Source: Lachnospiraceae bacterium C6A11
GTDB lineage: Bacteria > Bacillota > Clostridia > Lachnospirales > Lachnospiraceae
Length of the DNA: 64,000 bases
Assembly: GCA_000702245.1 (NCBI GenBank)
Contig: KL370879.1
Span: forward strand, 31,353-95,352
Direction of reading: 5' to 3'
The translations under genes were made by a program, and so were the position numbers. This document shows, in pieces, positions 43,659 through 52,193 of the stretch (its first letter is position 1; every line of letters begins with the position of its first letter). The notes under the pieces are model-generated. The model had not been told where the DNA came from. It saw only the letters and a program-made list of their open reading frames with translations, and did no database searches.

Positions 43659-44774
43659 TTATTTCTTCTTCGGTATCCTGACAAATACCCTGAATCCATC
43701 ACCATTAGTAAACGACGCCTGTCCGCCAAGCTGTTCGGCACGAAGCCTTATATTATCAAGTCCCATTCCATTTCCGGGCGTAACAAACTCATGTGCCTTA
43801 TTTTCTGCATCCTTATCACTAAATCCCGGATAATCATGAATGATTATCTGATACATGGACGGATGCTCATATATCCTGATATCCACGTTGTCGTTTCTGC
43901 TGTATTTTATAATGTTTGATACTGCCTCTTTAATGATATTGATTGTAGCATATTTTATATCCTTAGGCATACCCTTATCTTCAATATCGCAGTCGAAGGT
44001 AAGATTAAACTTCTCCTTCAACGGTTCTGCGATCTCAAGCGCAGCATTTCTGATATCGATAGCTTCATCCCTGATATCATGAACGCTTTCTCTTATATTA
44101 TTCATGGCAGTATCAAGAGTGCTTCGCAGGTCCTTAAGCTCCTCTGCCACCGGTTCATTCTTATGCATAACCATCATAGCTCCAACCTGAAGAAGCGAGC
44201 GGCTGAGCATATGTCCCACGTTATCATGTATTTCTCTGGCGATCCTGTTTCTTTCCGCAAGCTGCGCCGTATAAATATTTTTATCCTGTTCGATCAGGAG
44301 CTCTTTATTTCTGTCACTGAGCTTTTCCTTCTTGATCTCAGCCTCATCACGTATTTTCTTATTATCCGTCTCAAGCTTTTCCAGCTTATCGGTCCTGAAA
44401 GCAAGATACATTGCAAGCCCGATAACACAAATAAGAAGCAGATAATCCCTAAGTTCAAAATGATCATGGGAACGTACTATCGCAGCAAATGAAATAAGAC
44501 CGGGCACTATTTGCCGGTCTAAAGTCATCTCATAGGCAACAATCGGGATGAGTGCAACTGCATTCGGATAGACAACCGCTGTTATTGCAATAAGAATTGC
44601 CAAAGCTACGTTCGCTTTTCGTCCCCAGCCGCCGATCATACGGAAATATGACATCAGGAAAGCAGCTGTGATCACAGAAAATAGTGCGATCACAAGCTGC
44701 ATATTATCCGATGTCGGCCGTACTGCTACTGCCGTAAATATCATTATGATGATTTTATCAATAAATGATCTCAA
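43659..44774 (-). CDS. Sensor histidine kinase, HisKA_3 (NarX/DesK) type
   Basis: A 371-residue membrane sensor. Four to five hydrophobic helices in residues 5-125 show almost no extracellular loop, which is common in kinases that sense envelope or membrane stress. A coiled coil (about 130-170) precedes the HisKA_3 motif RIAREIHDNVGHMLS with phospho-acceptor His183. The HATPase domain ends with GNGMGLDNIRLRAEQLGG. The start is TTG 44774, with AAAGGGT 6 bp upstream. It lies between the ABC permeases and the response regulator. Confidence 0.92.
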   Translation of the reverse strand: MRSFIDKIIIMIFTAVAVRPTSDNMQLVIALFSVITAAFLMSYFRMIGGWGRKANVALAILIAITAVVYPNAVALIPIVAYEMTLDRQIVPGLISFAAIVRSHDHFELRDYLLLICVIGLAMYLAFRTDKLEKLETDNKKIRDEAEIKKEKLSDRNKELLIEQDKNIYTAQLAERNRIAREIHDNVGHMLSRSLLQVGAMMVMHKNEPVAEELKDLRSTLDTAMNNIRESVHDIRDEAIDIRNAALEIAEPLKEKFNLTFDCDIEDKGMPKDIKYATINIIKEAVSNIIKYSRNDNVDIRIYEHPSMYQIIIHDYPGFSDKDAENKAHEFVTPGNGMGLDNIRLRAEQLGGQASFTNGDGFRVFVRIPKKK

Positions 44775-44786
44775 TGTTTTACCCTT

Positions 44787-45929
44787 TTACTCAGCCTTCT
44801 TAGCATTGTATTTTCCTACAGCAAGTCCTACTGCCATTACCATAATACCAAACATGAGCTGAATCAATAGGCAATTTGTTATATCAGCAAGCCCTTTGCC
44901 GTTTTTGATCTTTTCAATCGCCTCTGCATACCAGTAAGTCGGAAGGAACTTACCGATTGACTTTGCGCCGTTTCCAAGATATTCCAACGGTACAAATATA
45001 CCGCCGAGGAAGCAGAAGCTAAGTCCGATTATATTTGTAATAGCCGCTGCAAAGCTTGGCTTGATATTAAAGTTTGAAACTGCAACTATAAGCATTATTA
45101 TCGAGATACTCAGTGCAGCAAAATCAGCAAGTACAAGTAACCATCTTTCTGTGAAGGCTTCCTTCGAGATAACCGACCCCGCTGCAAACAGTGCCGCGAT
45201 AACCATAACCGCCGATACCGCTGTTGCAATGCTTAAATATAACTGCTTCTTAGCGTTCGTAAGTGAAGATATTCCGGTTCTCCTGCTCAGCTCTTCTGTA
45301 TTAAATCTGAGGATTACAGGAAGGATAGCCGAGAAAAGCATAGAGAGAAGTCCGTAAGGAAGAACAACAAATACAAGGAAGAAGCTTGACTTATCGTTAT
45401 CGCCCGAACTTGCCATCTCAACCGCACTATGATCTGCAATAGCGTCCTTGGCAAGTGTTGCAGCTTCTGATGTGCTGTAACCGCCGATAACATAGTTGCG
45501 GAACAGATTCAGATAGCTCTCTATCTCCGCCTCAACAAGGTAGCCCATTCTGCTGCCGGCATCCTTGGTGCTCTCGATCATATTTACAGCTTCCACATCC
45601 CCTGAAAGGAAAGCCTCTCCGAAGCCCTGAGGGATTACCAGATAGTTAGAGATCTTTGTGTAATATAACAGATCGATTATCTGATCATCAGTGAAATCGC
45701 CCTTCTTTATATCGTTAACCTGATCAAGGAAGTTTACAAGCTCGCGAGAAACCTCTGAATCATCATTATCAACTACTATAAGTCCATGGCTCACTGCCGA
45801 ATACTTTGCATCCGAACTATCGCCCATTCCCGAAAGGATAAATATAACGCCGATAGATATTGACATATATACGATGAATGAAACCTTATAGCTTCTAAGC
45901 ACTTTGAAGAATGTCTTAAATACTGTCAT
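44787..45929 (-). CDS. ABC-2 type transporter permease (second subunit)
   Basis: A 380-residue permease. One N-terminal helix, a large extracytoplasmic domain (about 45-190) and five more helices make the ABC-2 pattern seen in YhgE/Pip- and LinG-like exporters. It starts 14 bp inside the end of the preceding permease gene, so translation is coupled. With its partner and the ATPase it would export a peptide, lipid or antibiotic. Confidence 0.88.
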   Translation of the reverse strand: MTVFKTFFKVLRSYKVSFIVYMSISIGVIFILSGMGDSSDAKYSAVSHGLIVVDNDDSEVSRELVNFLDQVNDIKKGDFTDDQIIDLLYYTKISNYLVIPQGFGEAFLSGDVEAVNMIESTKDAGSRMGYLVEAEIESYLNLFRNYVIGGYSTSEAATLAKDAIADHSAVEMASSGDNDKSSFFLVFVVLPYGLLSMLFSAILPVILRFNTEELSRRTGISSLTNAKKQLYLSIATAVSAVMVIAALFAAGSVISKEAFTERWLLVLADFAALSISIIMLIVAVSNFNIKPSFAAAITNIIGLSFCFLGGIFVPLEYLGNGAKSIGKFLPTYWYAEAIEKIKNGKGLADITNCLLIQLMFGIMVMAVGLAVGKYNAKKAE

Positions 45930-47061
45930 AGCTCTGTCTCCTTCCGAACATCATTCCAACTACTGTAAATACTACTGAAAGTCCTGCCATGTAGATAATG
46001 CAGGTAAAGAATCTGCTGCCTGTTCCAAACATATTCAGGCAGTAATAAGAATCTGAAATAACCGCTGCAGGGTTGATCTTATTAATGATAGGTGCCTTCT
46101 CTGCGATAATAGGCTTCATATCTCCCATCATAAGTCCTGATAATGCGCAGCTTCCGAGGATTATCGCAACAAGTATGCTCTCCTTCTTCTCTGCTGACAT
46201 GCTTCCGAAGTTTCCTACCATGAAGCCCAGTGAAATCCCAAGAAGTGTTGCAAGCGCTGTTGTTGCAAATATAATAGGAACTTCTCCACCGAACTTGATC
46301 TTAAGCCCGAAGATCATATATGCAAGACCGATAAATACGATAACTGTCTGAACCACATAAGCCGCAAGATAACCACCAAACTGGAAAACTGTTCTTCTAA
46401 GCGGTGACGCATTTGTTCTTGCACCGATCGCAGACATATTTGCCTGACAGTTTGTTCCTACTCTGAGACTGTTAAGTGCTGCAAAAAGTGTTGTCATAGC
46501 GATCAGGTTGTAGAAATACTGTACATAAGGGTCCTTATTCTCTCCTGCCATATTCTTAGCGCTTATAAAAGTAACCCTGTCAGATATCTCTTCAAGTACC
46601 TCCTGAAGCTTCTCCGGATGCTCGGCTGCAACCTTCTCAATAAGATCCGCACTCTGATTGTAGGCTGTTACTATATTTTCCTGAATAGATGACTGGTTGC
46701 CGTTCTCATGAATCTTCAGCTTGAGCCTTCCATCTGCGGTTACAGTAATGATGCCGTTGATCTTATCATCCTCAAGCATCTTCTCAGCTTCTTTCTCACT
46801 GACATCAACTATATCAAGGAGTTTCCCATCGCCCATACTGAGTGATGTAAGGAAAGTATTTATATATTCCTTTACATCTTCATCCTCCGTCTCATATCTG
46901 ACTGAGGTTTTGATAGATTCGGAAGCATAAGATTCAAATATTGAACCGAAGGTTGTAAAAAACAGTGTACCGAGAATTATCGGAAACATCAGCGTCCAGA
47001 AGATATTTGATTTATTTCTCAGACCTATCTTCAGCTGTTTTGAAAATACGTTAGAAAACAT
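45916..47061 (-). CDS. ABC-2 type transporter permease (first subunit)
   Basis: A 381-residue permease of the same architecture as the next gene: a TM helix at about 20-40, an extracytoplasmic domain to about 175 and five to six C-terminal helices. It follows the ATPase gene by 2 bp. Two related but different permeases imply a heterodimeric channel. Confidence 0.88.
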   Translation of the reverse strand: MFSNVFSKQLKIGLRNKSNIFWTLMFPIILGTLFFTTFGSIFESYASESIKTSVRYETEDEDVKEYINTFLTSLSMGDGKLLDIVDVSEKEAEKMLEDDKINGIITVTADGRLKLKIHENGNQSSIQENIVTAYNQSADLIEKVAAEHPEKLQEVLEEISDRVTFISAKNMAGENKDPYVQYFYNLIAMTTLFAALNSLRVGTNCQANMSAIGARTNASPLRRTVFQFGGYLAAYVVQTVIVFIGLAYMIFGLKIKFGGEVPIIFATTALATLLGISLGFMVGNFGSMSAEKKESILVAIILGSCALSGLMMGDMKPIIAEKAPIINKINPAAVISDSYYCLNMFGTGSRFFTCIIYMAGLSVVFTVVGMMFGRRQSYDSI

Positions 47062-47063
47062 AC

Positions 47064-48014
47064 TTACGCCTCCTTATCTCTTAAGTCCTTGCCTGTAATC
47101 TCAAGAAATACATCATTAAGTGTCGGTAATTCCGAATAAATCCTGTCGTAATCGAGATCGTTCTCTGAGAAATAATCGATGACGTGTGAGATGTTGTGTC
47201 TGCCACCTGAGCACTTGATCGTAAGTCTGTTTGACATATAGCTGACATCATATACATGATTAAGCTTGCCTATATTTGCAACATGCTCATCAGAGAGCTT
47301 TCTTACATCCACGATTACGTTCTCTGTATTTCTGATGCTGCGCTTCAGCTCGTCGCTTGTACCCTCAGCAACATTCTTGCCCTTATCCATGATGAGGATG
47401 TGTGTACAGATCTGCTCAACCTCTTCCATGTAATGACTGGTATAAATAATCGTTGCCCCGGCCTTGTTAAGCTCTGTGATACCTTCAAGTATCTTGTTAC
47501 GGCTCTGCGGGTCAACTGCGACCGTTGGCTCATCCATGATGATCAGCTCAGGCTTATGAGCGATTCCGCAGGCTATGTTAAGTCTTCTGAGAAGACCACC
47601 CGAAAGCTTCTTAGGCTTGAACTTCTTGAAGTCCTCAAGTCCGACAAACTTAATCGCATCCTCAACTGCCTGCTTTCTTTCATCTTTATTTGTAATATAC
47701 AGTCCGCAGAAATAATCGATATTTTCATATACTGTTAGTTCATCAAATACAGCTACATTCTGCATTACAACGCCTATCTTCTTCTTCAGATCGTATCTTG
47801 TGCTCTTCATCTTCTCACCGAACACATCGATCTCACCATTGTCATAATTAAGAAGAGAAAGTATGCAGTTTATGGTAGTTGTCTTGCCGGAGCCGTTTGG
47901 TCCGAGGAGTCCGAAGACCTCACCCTTCTTGATGGTCATATTGAAATTGTCCAGAGCTATAAGCTCCTTATACCTTTTAACCAGATTTTTTACTTCAACT
48001 ACTGTTTCTGACAT
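47064..48014 (-). CDS. ABC transporter ATP-binding protein
   Basis: A 316-residue ATPase. Walker A is GPNGSGKTT, the signature LSGGLLRRL, Walker B LIIMDEPTVAVD and H-loop YTSHYMEE. A C-terminal extension of about 80 residues is of the DUF4162 kind found in drug and bacteriocin exporters. GGAGG precedes the ATG. It is the first gene of the ABC-ABC-ABC-HK-RR series, with barnase and barstar following. Confidence 0.93.
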   Translation of the reverse strand: MSETVVEVKNLVKRYKELIALDNFNMTIKKGEVFGLLGPNGSGKTTTINCILSLLNYDNGEIDVFGEKMKSTRYDLKKKIGVVMQNVAVFDELTVYENIDYFCGLYITNKDERKQAVEDAIKFVGLEDFKKFKPKKLSGGLLRRLNIACGIAHKPELIIMDEPTVAVDPQSRNKILEGITELNKAGATIIYTSHYMEEVEQICTHILIMDKGKNVAEGTSDELKRSIRNTENVIVDVRKLSDEHVANIGKLNHVYDVSYMSNRLTIKCSGGRHNISHVIDYFSENDLDYDRIYSELPTLNDVFLEITGKDLRDKEA

Positions 48015-48170
48015 TTTGTTTCCTCCTTATATTTATCCAACCCTTCATCTCATGATTTCTCGATCCGGGTCTGTCTTTATGTACTGATATTCATTAGCAG
48101 TTATCTCTCTGCTGTGACTTTATACTAACTTATGCAAATGTCATGTGGTAGTGTCGGCAGTAATTTTGCG

Positions 48171-48188
48171 ATGTGACATTTGTCACAT
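48171..48188. promoter_or_regulatory. CRP/FNR-like palindrome upstream of the ABC/two-component operon
   Basis: ATGTGACA-TT-TGTCACAT has perfect 8-bp arms and fits TGTGA-N6-TCACA. A related sequence, ATGCAAATGTCATG (48132-48145), lies 41 bp away, about four helical turns, next to the presumed promoter. The binding protein could be a CRP/FNR-type regulator or the operon's own response regulator. Confidence 0.5.
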
Positions 48189-48234
48189 GATCGAATTACT
48201 CTGATATAAATGAATAACATCTCAAATAAATAAA

Positions 48235-48280
48235 GCATGGGCACACATTTCTCAGCGTTCTAAGATATGCGTGTCCATGC
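48235..48280 (-). terminator. Terminator of the transglutaminase-like gene
   Basis: A 14-bp stem GCATGGACACGCAT / ATGTGTGCCCATGC with one mismatch and one G-U, then TTTATTTATTT on the minus strand. The proximal ACGCATATCTT also occurs in the terminator at 11875-11919. Confidence 0.65.
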
Positions 48281-48365
48281 AATTTATACATTATAGAAAT
48301 AAGTATTTAATTATAAATCATAATTACTATTCAGATTCAATTATTCACAAATACTATCCGGTTGA

Positions 48366-49919
48366 TCATTTAATAATAACGTTAGAAAAATAGTAATCGT
48401 TTAAAATATCATCATAAAACTCAGAACGGTGACCGTCAGAAACATCTGCAATGAAAGAGTTGTCTACGGAATATACTTCGCAAAGAACGCTCTCGTAGAT
48501 TCCGGGACCGCCTTCCTTAACACGTTCCTTCATAGCCTTCTCATAATCCTTCTGATTCTTATATACGTAACCGAAGTGATTGAAATAGTTCTCGTCCATT
48601 GATGGGCACTCATAGAACATTCCATCTGTCCACTTATGATCCTTCGACAGATACGAATCACTTACGTTGAAATACGGATGGAAGGAGGTCCCCTGAACCG
48701 AACTGTATTCAGGATCATCCCAGGTTGAGTCAACCATATACCAGGTGCCGTCGATCTTAACCTGACTCCAGGCGTGCAGACCACTTCCTGCCGAGCCGTA
48801 AACCACCTGGCTCTCTATTCCTGCTCTTGCAAGAAGAAGTGTGAAAGCTTTGGAATAACCATCGCATACAGCTTCATGGTTCACAAGCGCACCGTAGGCT
48901 GAATGCTGAATGTCATAAGCCGACTGTACACCGATGTATTTAACAGTGCTTATCAGTCTGTCGTGCAGGGCAAGCTCTATTTCAAACTCGCTCATTCCCG
49001 GTTTAACAACCTCGTTATAAATCTTTTCAACCTCTTCTCTGAGCTTTATTGCCTTATCTCTATCCTCAGGGATTTCCTCGCCGTACATGATATTTCTGTA
49101 AACATAGCCACAGTCTGAACGGGTGATGGTTATCCTGATCCTGCAGACATCCTTATTTACGTCATTCCAATAATACGAATCACTCAGATTTGCGTAAATA
49201 CTATGGAAATAATACCCTGTCTGTATGTTGCTGAACTGATCCTTTATCTTCTGTGAGATAAATACCTCCGCCATCCCGGTTGCGCCCTTATCCACAAGGT
49301 ACATCAGATATTCACCGGCTTCTTCCATGGTTTCATACACATCATGCTTACCGTAGGTCTGACCACTGCCATCACCGGAATTCTGACTCTCATCCTGACT
49401 TGACTGTTCATATATATAATCGAATGGATTCGTCGAAGTACTTTCTTCTATGTCGTCCTCGGAAGTATCGTCTGTATCTTCGGTATCGTTATCAGATGTG
49501 TCATCAATATTTTCAGTATCATCGGTAATACCTGTATTATCCGGATCTTCAGTTGTTGGCGGTTCTTCGGTCGTAGCTTCTGTTGTTTCAGATGGCTTAC
49601 CATCCACATAGAAGAACTCTTCCCTGTTCTTTGGAACCTTTTTTCCTACATTATAGGTTGACGGTGTTCCTGCCACACGCTTCGGTTCATTTCTTCTATG
49701 AAGCAGATCACGTCCAACTCCAATAACACCGATCAAAAGACACACAACAACAAGAACTATTATTGTTTTATGAACCTTCACCTTCTCAGGCTTTGTATTC
49801 GTACTTACTATCGGGCCATTCTGAAAACCACCACGACCGTTATTCATGCCCGGCCCTGTCAGTCCATTCATTCCAGGTCTATTTCTTTGATTAAGATCAT
49901 CTCTATTTTCTTCATTCAT
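48366..49919 (-). CDS. Membrane-anchored transglutaminase-like domain protein
   Basis: A 517-residue protein. An Asn/Gly-rich N-terminus (1-45) precedes one TM helix (about 51-68) and a long Thr/Asp/Glu-rich linker (about 111-165). The extracellular part ends in a transglutaminase/cysteine-protease-like domain. The catalytic triad is visible as Cys352 (AVCDGYSKAF), His382 (GLHAWSQV) and Asp397 (MVDSTWDDP). Such domains cross-link, deamidate or cleave peptides; the substrate here is unknown and may be cell-wall or surface protein. It ends in its own terminator. Confidence 0.85.
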   Translation of the reverse strand: MNEENRDDLNQRNRPGMNGLTGPGMNNGRGGFQNGPIVSTNTKPEKVKVHKTIIVLVVVCLLIGVIGVGRDLLHRRNEPKRVAGTPSTYNVGKKVPKNREEFFYVDGKPSETTEATTEEPPTTEDPDNTGITDDTENIDDTSDNDTEDTDDTSEDDIEESTSTNPFDYIYEQSSQDESQNSGDGSGQTYGKHDVYETMEEAGEYLMYLVDKGATGMAEVFISQKIKDQFSNIQTGYYFHSIYANLSDSYYWNDVNKDVCRIRITITRSDCGYVYRNIMYGEEIPEDRDKAIKLREEVEKIYNEVVKPGMSEFEIELALHDRLISTVKYIGVQSAYDIQHSAYGALVNHEAVCDGYSKAFTLLLARAGIESQVVYGSAGSGLHAWSQVKIDGTWYMVDSTWDDPEYSSVQGTSFHPYFNVSDSYLSKDHKWTDGMFYECPSMDENYFNHFGYVYKNQKDYEKAMKERVKEGGPGIYESVLCEVYSVDNSFIADVSDGHRSEFYDDILNDYYFSNVIIK

Positions 49920-50134
49920 CAGATAAATCCTGCCTGTATATTATTCATATTTATTCACTGATTTCCTTCATTTCTCTGTGATTATACCCTAAAAAGCGTT
50001 TATTTACAGCATAATAATGGTTTTTTTACAGAATATTTTTTTCCATGACATACTTTGTTCATATTTAGATTGTATATTAATTTCAACGAGATAAGTTAAA
50101 GCTTCTTTTCATAGTTTTCATAGTTTAGATAAGC

Positions 50135-50166
50135 AAAAAGAACCGCAGGACACCGCGGTTCTTTTT
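50135..50166. terminator. Two-way terminator hairpin with no gene assigned
   Basis: AAAAAGAACCGC / GCGGTTCTTTTT perfect 12-bp stem with an 8-nt loop and T-runs on both strands. Confidence 0.75.
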
Positions 50167-50247
50167 ACGTTCCGAGGTTTTCTACAGATCAGCGGCTATA
50201 TTCCGTGAGTCAATTATCTACCTTTTCTTTTTATCTGCACATATCTG

Positions 50248-50277
50248 TTGCAAAATATCCCCCAAAGCGTGTATACT
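50248..50277 (+). promoter_or_regulatory. Candidate promoter of the PHP-metA pair
   Basis: TTGCAA (50248-50253) and TATACT (50272-50277) with an 18-bp spacer on the plus strand, about 70 bp before the PHP gene start. Confidence 0.5.
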
Positions 50278-50346
50278 GTAATAATATAATTATCGAAATA
50301 TATTATAAGTGGTCATAGAGAATCAATAGACCGTTTGGAGGCGCTT

Positions 50347-51189
50347 ATGATACCTGATTATCATTTACATACAAGATTTTCCGGAGATTGCGAAACCGAC
50401 GTCGAGGAGCTTATATCTGCTGCTCGTAAGCTTGGTATGGATTCAATCTGCATTACCGATCATAACGATCTTGATTTCCCGGAAACGCCGGACAATATCA
50501 GCTTTGATCTGGATATTGATAATTATATTTCATATCTGAAAGAACTTAAGCTGAGATTCCAGTCTCCCGACTATCTTCTCGACGATATAGTTCCATTCAG
50601 CCTGCGTATAGGTGTTGAACAGGGTGTCATGCCTTCAACCTGTGAGAAGCTTTCTTCTTTCAGCAAGGAGCATCCGGGACTTGATTTCATCATCTGCTCT
50701 ACTCATGTGGTTGACGATATGGACCCTTATTATAAAGAATATTTTGAAGGACGCGATGAAAAGGAAGCCTACAGGCGGTATTTTGAATCAGTCCTTTATA
50801 ATGTCGAACATTTCGAAGATTACAATGTTTACGGACATCTTGATTACATACTTCGCTACGGCCCTTCAAAGGCTGACAACTTCCGCACCTGGAAGTTTAT
50901 CGATATTATTGAAGCTGCCTTCAAGAAGCTCATCTATGACGGTAAAGGAATCGAGATAAATACAGGAAGTCTCTACAGAGACCTCTCCTATATGCATCCT
51001 CACGATGATATACTTAAGCTTTACAGGGAAATGGGCGGCGAGATAATCACTGTCGGAAGCGATGCTCATGACCTGACACATATCGGTCATGCCTTCGATG
51101 AGGCTGCAAAGAGGCTTAGAAGCTTTGGCTTCAGATTCTACTGCACCTTTAGGGATATGAAACCGACCTTTGTACCGATCGAAGTTTAA
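50347..51189 (+). CDS. PHP-domain histidinol-phosphatase-type phosphoesterase
   Basis: A 280-residue metal-dependent phosphoesterase of the polymerase-and-histidinol-phosphatase family, HisJ-like. N-terminal DYHLHTRFSGD gives the first HxH metal motif. ITDHNDL, CSTHVVDD, NVYGHLDYILRYG and the C-terminal VGSDAH provide the other ligands. HisJ-type enzymes dephosphorylate histidinol phosphate in histidine synthesis, but the family also contains other phosphatases and no his gene is nearby. The ATG at 50347 has GGAGGC 6 bp upstream; the earlier frame start would translate the RBS. Confidence 0.82.
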   Translation: MIPDYHLHTRFSGDCETDVEELISAARKLGMDSICITDHNDLDFPETPDNISFDLDIDNYISYLKELKLRFQSPDYLLDDIVPFSLRIGVEQGVMPSTCEKLSSFSKEHPGLDFIICSTHVVDDMDPYYKEYFEGRDEKEAYRRYFESVLYNVEHFEDYNVYGHLDYILRYGPSKADNFRTWKFIDIIEAAFKKLIYDGKGIEINTGSLYRDLSYMHPHDDILKLYREMGGEIITVGSDAHDLTHIGHAFDEAAKRLRSFGFRFYCTFRDMKPTFVPIEV

Positions 51190-51256
51190 AATACAGATAG
51201 ATTTTTGAGATTACGGACTATTTTCCGAAAATGATAACAAAAGGACGTGAAAAACA

Positions 51257-52165
51257 ATGCCTATCAGAATAGATAATGATTTTCCGGTTAAAAAAATACT
51301 TGAGGACGAAAATATATTTGTCATGGACGAAAACCGCGCAACCACGCAGGATATCCGTCCTATCGACATACTCATCCTCAACCTCATGCCTCTCAAGGAG
51401 GATACCGAGCTTCAGCTTCTGAGAAGCCTCTCAAATACTCCTCTGCAGGTAAATATCACTTTTATCAGAACAGTTTCCTACGAGTCAAAGCATACCTCAA
51501 TGAGTCATCTCGAGAGATTCTACTCTGACTTCAACACCGTTAAAAACCGTAAATGGGACGGTCTTATCATTACAGGTGCACCTGTTGAGAAGCTGGATTT
51601 CGAGGATGTTGAATATTGGAACGAGCTCTGTTCTATCATGGAGTGGGCCAAGACAAATGTTACCTCCACCCTTCATATCTGCTGGGGTGCACAGGCAGGC
51701 CTCTACTATCACTACGGAATAGGCAAGTTTGAGCTTCCGGCAAAGTTTTCCGGCGTTTATCCTCAGTATACGGTTCACAGAAAAACTGAGATCGTACGTG
51801 GATTTGACGATACCTTCCTTGTTCCGGTTTCAAGATATACCGGCATCAGGCGTGAAGATATCGAGGCTTGTCCTGATCTTAGGATCATTGCAGACTCTTA
51901 CGTTACAGGTCCTTACATCATAATAGATATGGAAGGCAAAAATATATTTGTAAACGGCCACCCTGAATATGACACCTATACTCTCGATCAGGAGTATAAG
52001 CGAGATATGAAACGCGGTCTGAATCCTGACATTCCGGTTAATTATTATCCGGATGACGACCCGGCTGAAGATCCGGTTAAGTCATGGCGCTGCCACGCAA
52101 ATATGCTTTATACCAATTGGTTAAACTATTACGTTTATCAGATGACGCCATATGACTGGCGGTAG
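51257..52165 (+). CDS. metA: Homoserine O-acetyltransferase (MetA family)
   Basis: A 302-residue enzyme activating homoserine for methionine synthesis. The glutamine-amidotransferase-like fold has the nucleophile Cys142 (HICWGAQAG), with His and Glu later (NGHPEYD). Position 111 is Glu (GAPVEKLDFEDV). In studied MetA enzymes Glu at this position selects acetyl-CoA, and Gly selects succinyl-CoA, so acetyl transfer is predicted. It lies 67 bp after the PHP gene. No SAM riboswitch or T-box is visible in that short gap. Confidence 0.93.
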   Translation: MPIRIDNDFPVKKILEDENIFVMDENRATTQDIRPIDILILNLMPLKEDTELQLLRSLSNTPLQVNITFIRTVSYESKHTSMSHLERFYSDFNTVKNRKWDGLIITGAPVEKLDFEDVEYWNELCSIMEWAKTNVTSTLHICWGAQAGLYYHYGIGKFELPAKFSGVYPQYTVHRKTEIVRGFDDTFLVPVSRYTGIRREDIEACPDLRIIADSYVTGPYIIIDMEGKNIFVNGHPEYDTYTLDQEYKRDMKRGLNPDIPVNYYPDDDPAEDPVKSWRCHANMLYTNWLNYYVYQMTPYDWR

Positions 52166-52193
52166 TTACGTTACAGAATAATTAATAACGGAC

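Larger units (their letters stand above)
48015..48365. other. Intergenic region before the ABC/two-component operon
   Basis: This 351-bp gap holds a -10-like TATAAA (48119-48124, minus) without a good -35. It also holds a CRP-like palindrome (48171-48188) and a related half site (48132-48145). The terminator hairpin of the transglutaminase gene lies at 48235-48280. The remainder is AT-rich with no gene. Confidence 0.6.
49920..50346. other. Divergent intergenic region with an unassigned terminator
   Basis: This gap lies between two divergently transcribed genes, so no known gene ends here. It still contains a strong two-way terminator at 50135-50166. AT-rich sequence, a 9-bp direct repeat (TAGTTTTCA-like, 50113-50130) and the promoter of the PHP gene are also seen. 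No reading frame with an RBS was found. Confidence 0.6.

Noticed and set aside
11875..48280. Terminators at 11875-11919 and 48235-48280 share ACGCATATCTT and might form another repeat family
   Set aside because: Only two instances with different loops and stems; the shared 11 bases alone do not support a family.
51190..51256. Possible SAM riboswitch or T-box before metA
   Set aside because: The gap is only 67 bp, with one weak CGGA/TCCG hairpin and none of the conserved riboswitch cores.
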